NCBI GenBank assembly: GCA_001931875.2
Contig: MSJH02000830.1
Span: 62,001-126,000, forward strand
Origin: Byssochlamys sp. IMV 00236
Lineage: Eukaryota; Ascomycota; Eurotiomycetes; Eurotiales; Thermoascaceae
DNA length: 64,000 nt
Direction: 5' to 3'
Shown: piece by piece, positions 44,497-58,200 of the stretch
How the letters are laid out: every line of letters starts with the position of its first letter
Numbering within the stretch: position 1 is the stretch's first letter
The notes under the pieces: generated by a model
The model's database searches: none
The model's input: the letters and a program-made list of their open reading frames with translations, nothing else
Told to the model about the DNA's origin: nothing
Position numbers and translations under genes: made by a program

Positions 44497-45505
44497 ATGA
44501 TGGCCCTGGGTGAATCTCAATTTCATCAGGCCCCGGATGACAGATCTGGCAATTGGCGTGAGAGTATCGATGAGAAAGAGCCAGAGCAACCTTTACTGAC
44601 TGTCCCCGGCAATTCGGTACACGACACAGAGCACAGCCCTACGGGCTGTCTGCAATGGCAGAGGCGCGATTGGGGACTCTGGCTCACTATCTTGAATATC
44701 TCGGTCTGGCTGTTAACGATTTTCTTCATCTTCTCGCCGTTTGCTAGCCGTGCTTGCCTCCGACACCTGAGTGACCAAGAGAAATGGAAAGCCGTCTCTT
44801 ATTATGGTAAGACCACCAAATACTATATATCTATATATATTCTTCAATCATAGGAAATAATCTAACGACATTTCAGCCCCCGTTTTTGACCGTTTTGAGA
44901 TCCCTCGCATAGTCCAAACGACCAACGGGTCACTATATGATACATACCCACCCTCGATCCTGCGAGTTCCCAAGGGACCTGAGGCAGACGCAGAATGGTT
45001 TCGGATAGGAACTGGTGTTTTCCCACTCATAATCTCATCAACTGAGATCCGCAAACTGGGCAAAGACCCCTCTGTGGCTGTGAAAATTCCACCAGAACAC
45101 GGATACGGCGATGATGCGTACCTGGCGCAAACTGAAGTGTTCCACCTTCTCCATTGTCTCGATATGCTTCGCAAGGAGATCTCCTACGAACATTATTACT
45201 TCCCGAAGTTCGGAAACAATCCCGATGCTCAGCACCAGGCTCATATCGGACATTGCATAGACTTGCTTGCACAGTCGATTAAGTGTTCAAGTAGCGTCGA
45301 TGTCATCTTGTTCAACTGGGTCGAGGGCTGGAATCAGCCATTTCCAGACTTTAAAAACAGGCATGTTTGTCGGGACTTCGAGGCACTTCTTGACTATGTC
45401 AATGACCATTCTGTTCCGGTGGAAGTGTTTCAAGCCATGAAGGAACCGCCCGAAGGTTATGTTCGTTTACCAGAGCCAGCTCCCGTGAACAGTGAGGGCG
45501 CATAA
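44497..45505 (+). CDS. UstYa-type (DUF3328) membrane oxidase, paired HxxHC motifs
   Basis: 312 residues in two exons (44497-44806 and 44877-45505). A hydrophilic cytosolic N-terminus of about 58 residues precedes a single membrane anchor (WGLWLTILNISVWLLTIFFI, about 59-80). The lumenal domain shows the classical DUF3328 pattern: FDRFEIPRIVQ..., ILRVPKGPEADAEWFRIGTG, YLAQTEVFHLLHCLDMLRK with the first HxxHC at 193-197, and HQAHIGHCIDLLAQSIKC with the second at 226-230. VILFNWVEGWNQPFPDFKNR and CRDFEALLDYV follow, as in UstYa and UstYb. In ustiloxin, phomopsin and asperipin pathways such proteins install the Tyr ether cross-link. It is divergent from the precursor gene. This is the clearest UstYa homologue of the two. 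Confidence 0.92.
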
Positions 45506-46065
45506 GTGCATAATAGATGAGGATCAACCGAGCTGGCTTACTCACTTAGATTACGACACGAATTTCAGATAACTTAGCTTTCATGGTAAATATGTGAAGG
45601 GTTGGTGGTTATCTTGATAAGAGGCGTCCTCAGGTCAGTTATTACTGTCTGTCGGGAAGGTACAGTGCCCTGCCACTACTCCCAACTCCCAGGACTATAT
45701 TCCACTACAAGATATACTAGTAGTTATCTTCAGTTAAGTAGGTATGTGGGTTGCAAATGGCCTCACTCTATCTCCGTCCGTCCCAAATATTAAGCAATCA
45801 GCACTGCAGGAGCCGGTTACAATATCATATAGATTGAACGGCTTTGAGGAAAAGAAGAAGAATGTTGATTTCCCTAGCATAAGGATTTGTAGGATTCTAC
45901 ATGTTGACAACCTGTGAATTTCAATTGTCGGCGGGTTTGGATGCACAAGCAGGGGTTGCCGACTGCCGTAATAAATTGTTGCCGACAATCGGCGTTTCCA
46001 CTGTCGAGCTTCTGTCATAGACAACATCGTCCCGCTCATCGAGTGCAGGGAGGGCGTCTACAGCA
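45506..46065. other. Intergenic region, end of the accessory island
   Basis: About 560 bases between the second UstYa-type gene and ctp1. No gene or notable repeat seen. Confidence 0.5.
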
Positions 46066-47514
46066 ATGGCCACTGCTGAGAAAAGGGAGACAAAACCCAA
46101 GGTTTGCTTCAATCTCGAACACATCGATTGGTGCCCTTCTAATTGTCTTCGCAGCCTAGCAGCTTGCGGTCCATCATCGCTGGCTCTACTGCCGGAGCTA
46201 TCGAGATTGGTATGATCATCCAGGCCCAATAGCAACTGGACGAGATGCAACAATGACCAGCGGCTGACCAAAATACACAATAGCGATCACATACCCAGCA
46301 GAGTGTACGGACAAGAATTCCTCCTCTCCAGTTCTATCCCGCGACCACTGACCAGCCAAAACCTCAGTCGCAAAGACCCGGTCACAGCTCAACCGAAGGT
46401 TACCGGACGGGAAGAAACTCCCATGGCCGCCTTTCGGTAAACAATGGTATGCCGGATGCACGACTCTGATCGTGGGAAATTCCCTTAAAGCAGGAATCCG
46501 TGAGTTGTCTGCCCCGCTTCGTCGTTGTCATATCGTTCAAAGATCCATGTATGGATGTATACTGTCTTCCGAATACCCGCTGATATTTGTGGACTTTGAC
46601 AGGCTTCGTTGCCTTCGATACCTACAAATCGTTGCTCCAGGATGAAAATGGGCACATTTCTGGCCCCCGGACAGTCATTGCTGGATTTGGTGCCGGCTTC
46701 ACTGAATCTCTTTTGGCGGTCACTCCGTTCGAGAGTATTAAGACACAGCTGTTAGTCACTCTTGCTTCCTCGCTATATTTGGTCTTCGGTTAGACAAGAA
46801 CGCTGACTGGGGCGTTCTGTTACACCCAGGATCGATGATCGCAAGTCTGCCAAACCTCGTTTGAACGGATTCCTGCACGGCAGTAAAGTCATCTTCCAGG
46901 AAAGAGGTATTCGAGGCTTTTTCCAAGGCTTTGTTCCGACAACGGCCAGACAAGCAGCCAACTCGGCGACGAGATTTGGCAGCTACACGACGTTGAAGCA
47001 GTTTGTTCAAGGCTACGTCGCTCCGGGAGAGAAGCTGGGCACAATGAGCACTTTCGCTATTGGAGGCATGGCGGGTTTAATCACTGTGTATGTCTATACC
47101 GAAACTCATGCGCGCGATATCTGTGGACTATTCTGTTTGGCTGATATTTCCCATACTATTCTAGCTACGTTACGCAACCTCTCGACACGGTGAAGACTAG
47201 GTAAGCTGGTTTATAGAGATAATGCTGGAATACATGCTAACTCGGGCAGAATGCAATCATTGGAAGCGAGCAAGAATTACAAGAACAGCTTTGTGTGTGC
47301 TGCGAAGATCTTCAAAGATGAAGGCCCTCTGACCTTGTGGTCTGGCGCTGTCCCACGTCTGGCAAGACTGATCATGAGTGGAGGAATTGTGTTTACGATG
47401 TGCGTATAATGATTGCATAATATCATATCGAAAAACACTAGCTGACTTTTAAACAGGTACGAGAAGACGATCGAGGCAATGGATAAGTTCGACCCGCAAG
47501 GAAAATATATATGA
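46066..47514 (+). CDS. ctp1: Mitochondrial citrate/tricarboxylate carrier
   Basis: Inner-membrane carrier exporting citrate for cytosolic acetyl-CoA. Nine exons: 46066-46101, 46155-46209, 46284-46304, 46368-46499, 46603-46750, 46830-47087, 47165-47200, 47250-47399 and 47457-47514; 297 residues. It has three mitochondrial carrier repeats. Signatures are YPAEFAKTRSQLNRRLPDGK (repeat 1), TPFESIKTQLIDDRKS (repeat 2) and QPLDTVKTRMQSLEASKNY (repeat 3). WPPFGKQWYAGCTTLIVGNS and ATRFGSYTTLKQF match the citrate carrier subfamily. Exon 3 has only 21 bases. The exon chain is the only one that gives three complete PX[DE]XX[KR] motifs. It marks the right-hand housekeeping border of the peptide gene island; a role in supplying the pathway is not implied. 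Confidence 0.95.
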
Positions 47515-47742
47515 TGTGACGGTTGCGGCCTATATTGTACACTACTGGTATCTAAAGTGCCCCAGCTTAGACATGAGAGCTATTGTCATCAATGACATAC
47601 TATACAACATGCATCAGTTCAGTAAAGGGAATACTGGGTGTTCCGACTCGAATTATATCCGCAAGTTTATTGCCCGTGGTACATTGCGGGCCATGCAGGA
47701 CCCTCGAACATGGAACGGCTGTTTCCAGAGTGGGCTGTTCTT

Positions 47743-49175
47743 CTATGCCTTCTTTTGGCCCTTCCCCTTTGCCTCCTTCACTTCATCTTCGGCAATCATT
47801 GTCTCAACCTCACGGTCAGCGAGCCAACCTTGTACGCTCTCCATGACCGCTTCGAGACCGTCACCGCCATCGAGAACATTCCCTAGGTTGTGGATTGTGA
47901 TACCACTACGATGGTCGGTACATCGACTCTGATTGTAGTTATACGTGCGGATCTTGTCACCACGACCCATTTTCGCAACACCCCCCATTGCGCCTCGTCG
48001 GAGTTTCACTAGCTCCTCTTCACGAGCTTCTCGTCTCGCATCTGCCAGCTTGGCTCGCAAAATTTGCCATGCTCTTTTGCGATTTGCGTGCTGGGACCGT
48101 GACTCTTGCATGGAGACGACAATTCCAGTGGGGATATGTGTCAGGCGGATAGCCGACTCAGTCTTGTTGACGTGCTGTCCACCGGCGCCGCTTGCTCTCA
48201 TTTTCTCTGAGCGAACATCCTGGGGATCGATATAGTAGTCGCTGTTCGGATCCTCGAAATTCAGCGGACTGTCCTCGCCTAACCCTGGCTCCGGGAAACT
48301 AGGAAGGACCATCACGCTGACAGCACTTGTATGTATACGTCCCTTGGCCTCCGTAGCTGGAACCCTCTGGACTCTATGCACGCCAGCCTCCGTCCTAAGA
48401 ACATTATAACTGCCATCAGTCTCCACCTCCATGACAGCCTCCGTGAGACGATCATCCGCAGTTCCGTCTTCCGCATCTAGCTTGATTATACCCGTGCGGA
48501 ACCCCTTTCGAGAACAGAACGCGATGTACATTCTTAGCAGTTCGTACGCGAAGAGGCCTGCCTCGTCGCCGCCTGCACCGGGTCGGATTTCGATCAAACA
48601 AGGAAGATCCGCAAAGGGGTGACGGGGAATAAGTGATTTCTTTAACTGATCCGAAATCGCGGGTAGGTTGGTATTGCTACTTTCGAGATCCTCAATGGCT
48701 AGGGATCGTAATTCCTCGTCTGTCTGGGGGTCTTTTAGAAGTGAATTGAGCTCTGATATGGACTGCGGTAGTCGATCAGTCAGTAAATGCGAGTCTGAGA
48801 GGAGATGAGATCGTGTGTCATTGGGCGCACCTCATTTGCCTTATCCCATTCTGCCAAAGCATTGACGATCGGAGTAAGTTCGCCAACGCGCTTCGCAACT
48901 TTCGCATCGAAGGACTCGGCGAGACGGGTAGAAAGAGATGCATGCTCGGCTGCGATCGATCGTGCACGATTAAGAAGAGCCGATGATAGGAGTCCGTTTG
49001 AAACTGCATGTTATCTGTAAATAACTGCTTTTGCTGGAAAAGAGGTCGAATAAGCAGGAGATAACGTACCTGTAGTTTGACTCCGTCGCTGCACAGGCAC
49101 GGGCAAGCCCTGTCTCCATGAGACTCTCAAAGATCGAGAGAGACATCTTGAGCATACCCAGGGGATATTGAACAT
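47743..49175 (-). CDS. mrf1: Mitochondrial peptide chain release factor 1
   Basis: Releases the completed peptide at UAA/UAG codons on mitochondrial ribosomes. Three exons (complement 49175-49070, 49003-48831, 48762-47743), 432 residues. The presequence MFNIPWVCSRCLSRSLRVSW is rich in Arg and Ser and has no acidic residue. Class-I release factor features follow: LIEIRPGAGGDEAGLFAYEL, HRVQRVPATEAKGRIHTSAV, the catalytic GGQ at 287-289 in ASGAGGQHVNKTESAIR, and DKIRTYNYNQSRCTDHRSG. The C-terminal tail is acidic-basic. Its stop codon converges on ctp1 at about 230 bases. Confidence 0.95.
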
Positions 49176-49666
49176 ATTCCAGAGAGAATATGGGCTGCCA
49201 ATGCTCTTGGACCCCACTGCCAGTATCGATTCACAAAGCCGTTCTATTTCTTTCAGATCTTGAGATATCCGCGGAGCGGACACCGAATCACGTGCAGATA
49301 TGTTCTGCTTACATCGATGATGTTCCAGTATTGTAAAATACGTAATATTACGCATTTTGGCAACCAATCACCCAAAGACAGGGCGTAACAATACGAAATA
49401 AAACGGTAAAGGCCAGACTTGCAGGAGCGATAGCACGGAGGGACGTTTGAGCTCATCTTGTCTACTTACTCTATTCCTGCTTCATGCTCTGAACAAGAAC
49501 AGTAATGTAACTGCGCCATCTTCTTGAACTCTCGCACACATCGTCTCAGTACTGGTCGACGGTTTTCGTGGACACCCAGGCTGCTGGGTCTTCGTCAGTC
49601 GCCTTCTAATCTTAATACCTAGTTACACTGTCGCTATAGTTCATTCGTTACGACCGAGCTCTCGCC
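49176..49666. other. Divergent intergenic region between mrf1 and the ER DnaJ gene
   Basis: About 490 bases, presumably the shared promoter. No other feature seen. Confidence 0.55.
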
Positions 49667-51309
49667 ATGATACTCTCTCTGTATTCTCTGACGGTCCTCC
49701 TGGCCTGTCTTTCGACTTCCAGTGCCCTTCAAGAGCCTATCGCATCAGACACGCCGCTGTCGTCTCTTATCTCGTCGGCAAAGGCTCATCTCAGTAATGG
49801 CTCTCCCCGCGAGGCTCTGACTTATTTTGATGCTGCAGTGGCGCGCGATCCAACGAACTACTTGGCGCTTTTCCAGCGCGGAGCCACCTATCTCTCCCTG
49901 GGAAGAAATTCACAAGCTGTGGAGGATTTCGATCGTGTACTGAAACTAAAGCCGGACTTTGAGGGCGCCCTCATCCAGAGGGCTCGTGTCAAGACCAAGA
50001 CAGCAGACTGGACTGGAGCCAAGCGTGATCTGGAGACAGCTGGAAAGAAAAAGTCAGCGGAATATGAGGAACTGGAGGAGGCACAGGCGGCAACACTGCT
50101 AGCAGAGGAGGCTGAGAGAAAGAGCAACTGGGACAGCTGTGTGGAGCAGGCCAATGTTGCCATTATGAAGGCGAGCTTGGCTCCCAGTCTTCGTCAGACC
50201 CGAGCGCACTGTCGCTTTGAAAGAGGGGAGATTCGAGAGGCTCTCAGTGATCTTGGTCATTATCTGCAGCTCGCTCCCGGCTCGGTGGAACCGCATCTCC
50301 AGATCTCGAAGACGTTATTCTACGCTCTCGGAGAAACAGACCCTGGCGTTTCCCAAGTGCGGAAATGTTTGCATTCCGATCCAGATTCGAAACCATGTTC
50401 GCGACTGTTCCGCAGAGAGAAGCAGTTGGTGAAACGACTAGACAAGGTGCAGGATGCGATGGAGAAGCGGAAGTTCAACAATGCTGCGAACCTGATCGTC
50501 GGAACTAGTGGTGAAAGCGGTCTCCTTGAGGACGTAAAGGAGGATGTCAAGGAAGCGAGGGAAGCTGGCCATATTCATCCCAAGGCTCCCAGCAACCTCT
50601 ACATGTCGCTCGTCCAAAGTGCCTGTGAAGCTTATCGTGCGGTATGTTATCCAACGTTTGATTTTCCAAACTATACCTATTTGCATTCAACTGACCCTTT
50701 TTATTATAGATGCACCAGACCAAGAAAGCGAAGCCCTATTGCTCTGAATCTTTGGGTCTTGATCCTCAATCTCTCCACGGGCTGTTGTTCAAGGCTGAGA
50801 CGGAGCTGGACGAGGAAAGCTTTGAAGACGCGATTAGAACGCTAAACAAGGCCAAGGAACACCATCCAGGTTCCAATGAGGTACAAAGCTTGTTACAGAA
50901 GGCACATACTCTGCTCAAGAGATCGAAGTCAAAGGACTACTACAAGGTTCTCGGAGTCAGTCGAGATGCCGATGAGCGAACTATCAAGCGTGCCTACCGC
51001 CAGCTGACGAAGGAGCATCACCCTGATAAGGCCAAGTCTAAAGGTGTTACCAAGGAGGAAGCGGAGAAGAAGATGGCTGCTATCAACGAAGCGTATGAAG
51101 TGCTGTCTAACCCCGAACTGAAAGCCCGGTTCGACAACGGCGACGATCCTAACGACCCCGAATCGGGAAGGCAAAACCCCTTCCAACAGGGAAATCCCTT
51201 TGCTGGAGGAGGACGCCAGCAGTTCTTCTTTCAGCAAGGGCATGGTGGACCTCAATTCAAGTTCTCAGGCCAGGGGTTCAACTTCCCCGGAGGGTTTCCC
51301 TTCGGCTAA
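49667..51309 (+). CDS. ER-lumen TPR/DnaJ co-chaperone (P58IPK/DNAJC3 type)
   Basis: 524 residues in two exons (49667-50641 and 50710-51309). It has a signal peptide (MILSLYSLTVLLACLSTSSA). Tandem TPR repeats run from about 32 to 390 (for example DAAVARDPTNYLALFQRGAT and DFDRVLKLKPDFEGALIQRA). A J domain lies at about 399-465 with HPD at 429-431 (LTKEHHPDKAK). The C-terminus is Gly/Phe/Gln-rich (GGGRQQFFFQQGHGG). This domain order and the signal peptide match DNAJC3, which presents unfolded clients to the ER Hsp70 and is induced by the unfolded protein response. There is no HDEL-type retention signal at the C-terminus (ends GGFPFG). Confidence 0.92.
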
Positions 51310-51804
51310 TTATTTGCATGCTGCTTTGGTCCTTTTTTCGTGCATTTTCTCACCCATGCTCCCACAAGCATTCTTTTGCTGGTAATCTTCTGTTTCGGTT
51401 CGATGTATCTTTTTGGGGTATTGGTATTTTCCAGGTGAAATCGGATCAGGAGTGCTGAGGCGTAGTGTACTTCTAACTTCTTCCTCGAGAAGAAGCTCAC
51501 TTGAAGGATATTATCAATTTAGAACGTTTCTTTATAGGTATTCTAATGGAGAATGCTATCAAATCTGCAGTTTCATCTAAGTAAAATCTACTCGAATACA
51601 GTACCTCTGGCATACAGACAAAGATTTTCGTGTGCATTTAGAGTTGTAAAGACGTTCATGCTTCAGGATATTATGCTTTTAGTACCCATTCGACGAGCGA
51701 GGAGAGACTCAACTCAATACCCATCGCAGAAGACTATGTAAACACAAACGCCGATCAACTCCCGGAAAACATGGGAGTCGGGATAAATAAAAAGCATGAC
51801 CCGT
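51310..51804. other. Convergent intergenic region
   Basis: About 495 bases between the ER DnaJ gene and the methyltransferase gene. No gene recognised. Confidence 0.55.
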
Positions 51805-52635
51805 TCATCTTGGAGGCGCATCAGTAAGTGGCACATAGCTAACCGCAAAGACCTTCTCCTTATGTACGGAGCCATCAGCCTTCTTATCTACGACCCAGAT
51901 ATACTGACCACCGCCCAAACCGAGGGCACTCAGCGCCGCTCCACCACCTTCCTCTGACTCTACAGGAATGAACAGACGTCCCGGGGCACGCAACTGCTCC
52001 ACGAGAACAGGATGGAGCTTATCAGCCGCGGCCCCGACATGGATAGCATCGTAAGGCGCATCTTCAGGCCAACCTTTGCGTCCGTCTCCAGTGACGAACT
52101 TGACTTTTCCCGACTCGAGCATTTTACGGCCCTCGGGGGATTTGCTCATGTTCTTCTTCGCGAGGTCGACGAGTTCTTGGATGTGATCGATTCCAACGAC
52201 GTAGCCGTCCTTGCCGGTAGATGGACCATCGATCAGATTCGCGAATACGTGAGTGAGGTAGCCTGATCCGGAGCCAATGTCCAGGACACGAGAGCCGGGA
52301 TGGAGGAAATCGATGAGATACTCGCAGGCATGGCCATGCATATGGGGAGCGGAGATGGTGGCGCTGTATCCGATCGGCTGAGGGGAGTCGGAGTATGGGG
52401 CGGAGGGCGCATAATGAGCGCGGTCCACCTTGACAATTGGACGATTAGCTTTATTGGTACTGTAAAGTGAAGCTGTGTGATAGCTTTACAACCGGATGTA
52501 AAGTATAATGACAGCGGTGAAAGAAATACTTACGCCTAGCATGGCATTCTTTACTCGTTCATTCTTGATGAGACCTGCCTCGAACAGGTTCTCGATCAGT
52601 TCGCTGTTTGTTTGTCCAGAACAATACCACGCCAT
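51805..52635 (-). CDS. Protein-L-isoaspartate O-methyltransferase
   Basis: Repairs isoaspartyl damage in proteins using S-adenosylmethionine. Two exons (complement 52635-52534 and 52428-51805), 241 residues. It starts MAWYCSGQTNSELIENLFEA. Then come ERVKNAMLG and, across the intron, VDRAHYAP, as in PCMT enzymes. The cofactor motif I is SRVLDIGSGSGYLTHVFANL, YDAIHVGAAADKLHPVLVEQ is post-I/II, and PGRLFIPV is motif III. IGYSATISAPHMHGHACEYL is the substrate-side signature. The first residues of the 52486-52743 frame upstream of MAWYC are not family-like, so the internal ATG at 52635 is used. Confidence 0.94.
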
Positions 52636-53091
52636 TGATAGCAGTCTTGTTGGAACCCTGATCCGATGACGATGACAGCTTTTGGAAAGTGTTCTCGACA
52701 GTAGAGATGCTGGTCGGTTAAACGTGGAGGGGTTGATTGTCATAAGATGATCAGCAGCTATAGAGGCCGAGGGGCAGAAGATGGAGCAAGATTAGCAGCA
52801 CAGCGCAGCGGAATACGATTATAGGATAGACCAGACGACCTGGACTTTATGCGAGACAGGAGAAGCATGAGCTATTATCTCTTCTAAGCGCCGGACATCC
52901 CGACAAGCAACTGATCGCATTGCAATCGCGGGGATACACTCGGATGACGCCAGAGTCACGAAGACCCACGTGACATTCTAGTTCACGTACGGAGGATATC
53001 ATTTCTCCAAAGCTAGAGTTCGTTAAATCGTTATAGTACACGCCTGCACCCGTGTCGGATGCTGCTGCAGAATTATTGCAGGCGGAAAGCA
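52636..53091. other. Intergenic region between cdc7 and the methyltransferase gene
   Basis: About 455 bases between two genes on the minus strand. No feature recognised. Confidence 0.55.
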
Positions 53092-54732
<1,641 letters not shown>

Positions 54733-55298
54733 GGTAGCGTAGCTTGTCGTTTGGATTGATTAGCAATGGCAAAGGCCTGAGACTTGAACTGAGAATGGCG
54801 AGTGCACGACTGGCAGTTCGAGAGCGAGAGCCACAATTCAATCAATCAATCAATTAACGACAACTGTGCTTCATCGTCGCTGGCTTGCATTCATCTCTAT
54901 CCGGAACGAGCGAAAATGCTTTGTCGTCGCGTGTTGTCTTGTTTGCTCTCGGCGCGGCGCGTGCTCTGGGCGGCGTGATATTCTTCCCTATCAGGAAGGG
55001 GCTCCCAGTGTGCGCCTTCCCAAAACAGATACGCTGCAGTGCTGCCTGAAAAATACTAAAAGGGAAAAATACAAACACACCGATTCGGCCTTAGACTAAC
55101 GCTCCTTCCCCCTCAACTCAGTTGCGGAGATCAACACCGCAAAGACTCCGTCCACCACCATCCCCGATCCTCATCGACAACATCGCCATCCATCGTCGCC
55201 ACGCCACTATCCGCCTCATGACTCTACGACAGTGACTTTTTTCTTTTCGCATTGATAGGCGCCTTCAAAGGCCATCTTACATTTCGCACCAGTCCGCC
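54733..55298. promoter_or_regulatory. Divergent promoter between cdc7 and condensin subunit 1
   Basis: The region includes a short (AATC)n tract near 54835-54856 and a GC-rich stretch near 54930-54975. I saw no exact ACGCGT here. No gene inside. Confidence 0.5.
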
Positions 55299-58200
55299 AT
55301 GGAGGACAGGATAAACTTTGATCTCAACGAATCCCTAAAGCACTATCTCAGTGATCCGGCGACCGTCCCGACCACTGAAGCAGATTCCGAGCTTCTCGAC
55401 TGCGAAAATGACCCAGAGTCCTTGTCGTCCGCGCAGATAGACGCGGTACTGAACCCCATCGTCGATGCCGTCGCAGAGAGCCCGGAGGGCCTGACGAGGG
55501 CAGTCTTTTTTGACTCGCTTCAACTTCTGCTCAAGTGCGCCTCGACTTTTCCTTATGATCCGTCTCGCTGTGATAACCCAAATGACCCTGATTCTGAACT
55601 GTCTTTTACATCCAGGTGTGTCACCGCGATCTCGTCCAAGACGTTGAGCAAGATTCTCGACCTCATCGTCTCCGGTCTCGCCGTTGAAGCCGATATCATC
55701 CACGGTGATCTCGAAGCCGACGAACAAGATGCCGTACAGCACCACAAACAGTTGCTGGAGATGTATGGCTTCCTGCTGCAATGGGCGCTGTCGGCAGTGG
55801 AGGTCAAAGCCGCAGAGAAAACGACAGAGGCAGTTCCTGCGCGTTCACGAAAAGGGCCCAAATCGAAGAGCAACAAAGATGGCCACTGGGACTGGACAGC
55901 TCAGATTCAAATCGCTATGGAGACCATGTGTAAAGTCATGAAGCTCAAACTCAGCAAGATTTTCCTAACTACTTCCGACCGCGACACTTTCATCAGTCTC
56001 TTCACGCGATCGATCTATCTGATACTGGAGAGCGAGCAGCGAGTCAAAAGCATGTCCATCCGGATGCACGCCTTCAAGGTATTGTGCATCGCGGTAAAAC
56101 ATCACGGTCACGCGTTCGGTAGGTTCCACGGCCTGCTCTGGAAGACGTGGCCTTGATTGACCATCTATATAGGTGCCCAGACATCGATCGTCCAGAACTT
56201 GACTTATTTTGAACATTTGTCGGAACCGATGGCAGAATTCTTGCACATTCTGGCGGAGCAATACGATTATCCTCAGCTGTCCGACGAGATATTAAAGTAC
56301 GATCTACTCTCCAGAACGCTACAGCATGGAGACTAACAAGTCACAGGGAATTGGCAAACAAGGAGTTTAACTCGAATGATACCAGAGGACCCAAGTCGGT
56401 CTCTGCGTTCATCGTGAGGCTGTCGGAGCTTGCTCCCAGACTGATCATTAAACAGATGACATTGCTCGCGAAGCAATTGGATAGCGAGGTAAAATCTCAC
56501 ACAGAACTCTACTGTCGAGCTTCATTAACACCCATACTAGTCATACACTTTACGATGTGCCATTATTGAAGTCTGCGGGAACCTTGTCGCGGACCTTACT
56601 AAGGAGGAAGAAAGGACCGAGAGTTCCAAGACGCAGATCAATGCCTTCTTCGACGTGCTGGAGGAGAGATTCCTGGACATCAACCCTTACTGTCGGTCCC
56701 GAACAATCCAGGTCTACATGAGACTCTGTGATTTGGAGCAGAAGTTCCCCAAGAGGAGGCAGAAGGCGGCAGAACTGGCTGCACGTAGCTTGGAAGACAA
56801 GAGCAGCAATGTCCGAAGGAACGCAATCAAGCTGCTGACCAAACTGGTCTCAACCCATCCCTTCAGTGTCATGCACGGCGGACAACTCTCGCACAAAGAG
56901 TGGACTACTAGGCTAGAGGCCGTGGAAGCTGAGCTCGATGCGCTAAAACCCCCTCCAGAGACGCCCGGTCTTGGGGATGATCCCGCAGCCGCACATATCG
57001 ATAGCGAGCTCTTGGACGATGCCACGACCCTCCAAGATGACTCGCCGGAGGACTCCCCATCGAAAACGCCAAGGATGACCGACGAGCAAAGGGCCGCTGC
57101 CATAAAAAAGGCTGCCGAGGAGGCAGCAACATCCGAGCTGCTGGCACGCTTGCAGTTAACTAGGAAGTACTATGTTGAAGCTCTTCGATTCATTGAAGTC
57201 CTTCATTCTGCATCAGGGAATGTCTCGCAATTGTTATCGGCTCGAAACAAGAGCGAAGTCATTGAAGCGATGGACTTCTTCGTGGTCATCGATGCGTACA
57301 AGGTAGAAACTGCGCGCACAGGAATCCGGCGAATGCTTCGACTTATCTGGACGAAGGGAAACAGCGACGAAGGCAAGGGCGTCCAGACACATCTGATTGA
57401 TTGCTACAAGGGACTCTTCTTCGAAGCACCGGATTCGTTCAGCACAAATGACGCTGCTAACTACATTGCCCGAAACATGATCAGTTTGACGTTCGGGTCT
57501 ACTCCGGCAGAACTTACGTCGCTTGAGCAGCTGCTCAGTACCATGATGAAAGCCGGTCACATATCTGACGCGGTCATCGCAAAGCTGTGGCAGGTCTATG
57601 GTGTCCAAAGAAAGGAAATCTCGCGAACGCAGCGCCGGGGCGCAATTATTGTCCTTGGTATGCTTGCTCTAGCCGATCCAGAAATCGTTGTCAAGGAGAT
57701 CGAAACGATGCTCCGAATCGGTCTAGGAAGCCTTGGACGAGCGGATTTGGTCCTTGCAAAGTACACATGTATTGCACTGCGAAGGATGATTCCGGGTCGA
57801 CAAGCGAAGTCCAAGGACACAGGAGTCTCAAAGCTGCCAAATGACCACGCGGTTTTGACTAAGCTTGCAGCCATGACAGATATAGTCACAGACAACAAAG
57901 AATGGTACGGAGTAGCAGAGCAAGCTATCGGTGCTATCTACGCTCTTGCCAAGCATCCAGATAGCCTCTGTTCAGACATCATCAGACGGAAGACGAAGTT
58001 CGTTTTCCAGCCTCATCCCCAACGAGCTGCGTCCGAGCATCCGACTGTCGAGGGCGAGGAACAGCGACCAGGAACGGCATCAAGCAACGATCAAGCGGCC
58101 AAGGAATATAATACGTCTTCAATGCTCTCACAGTTGCTCTTCATTGTTGGTCATGTTGCCATAAAGCAGATCGTCCACCTCGAGCTTTGCGAACTCGACT

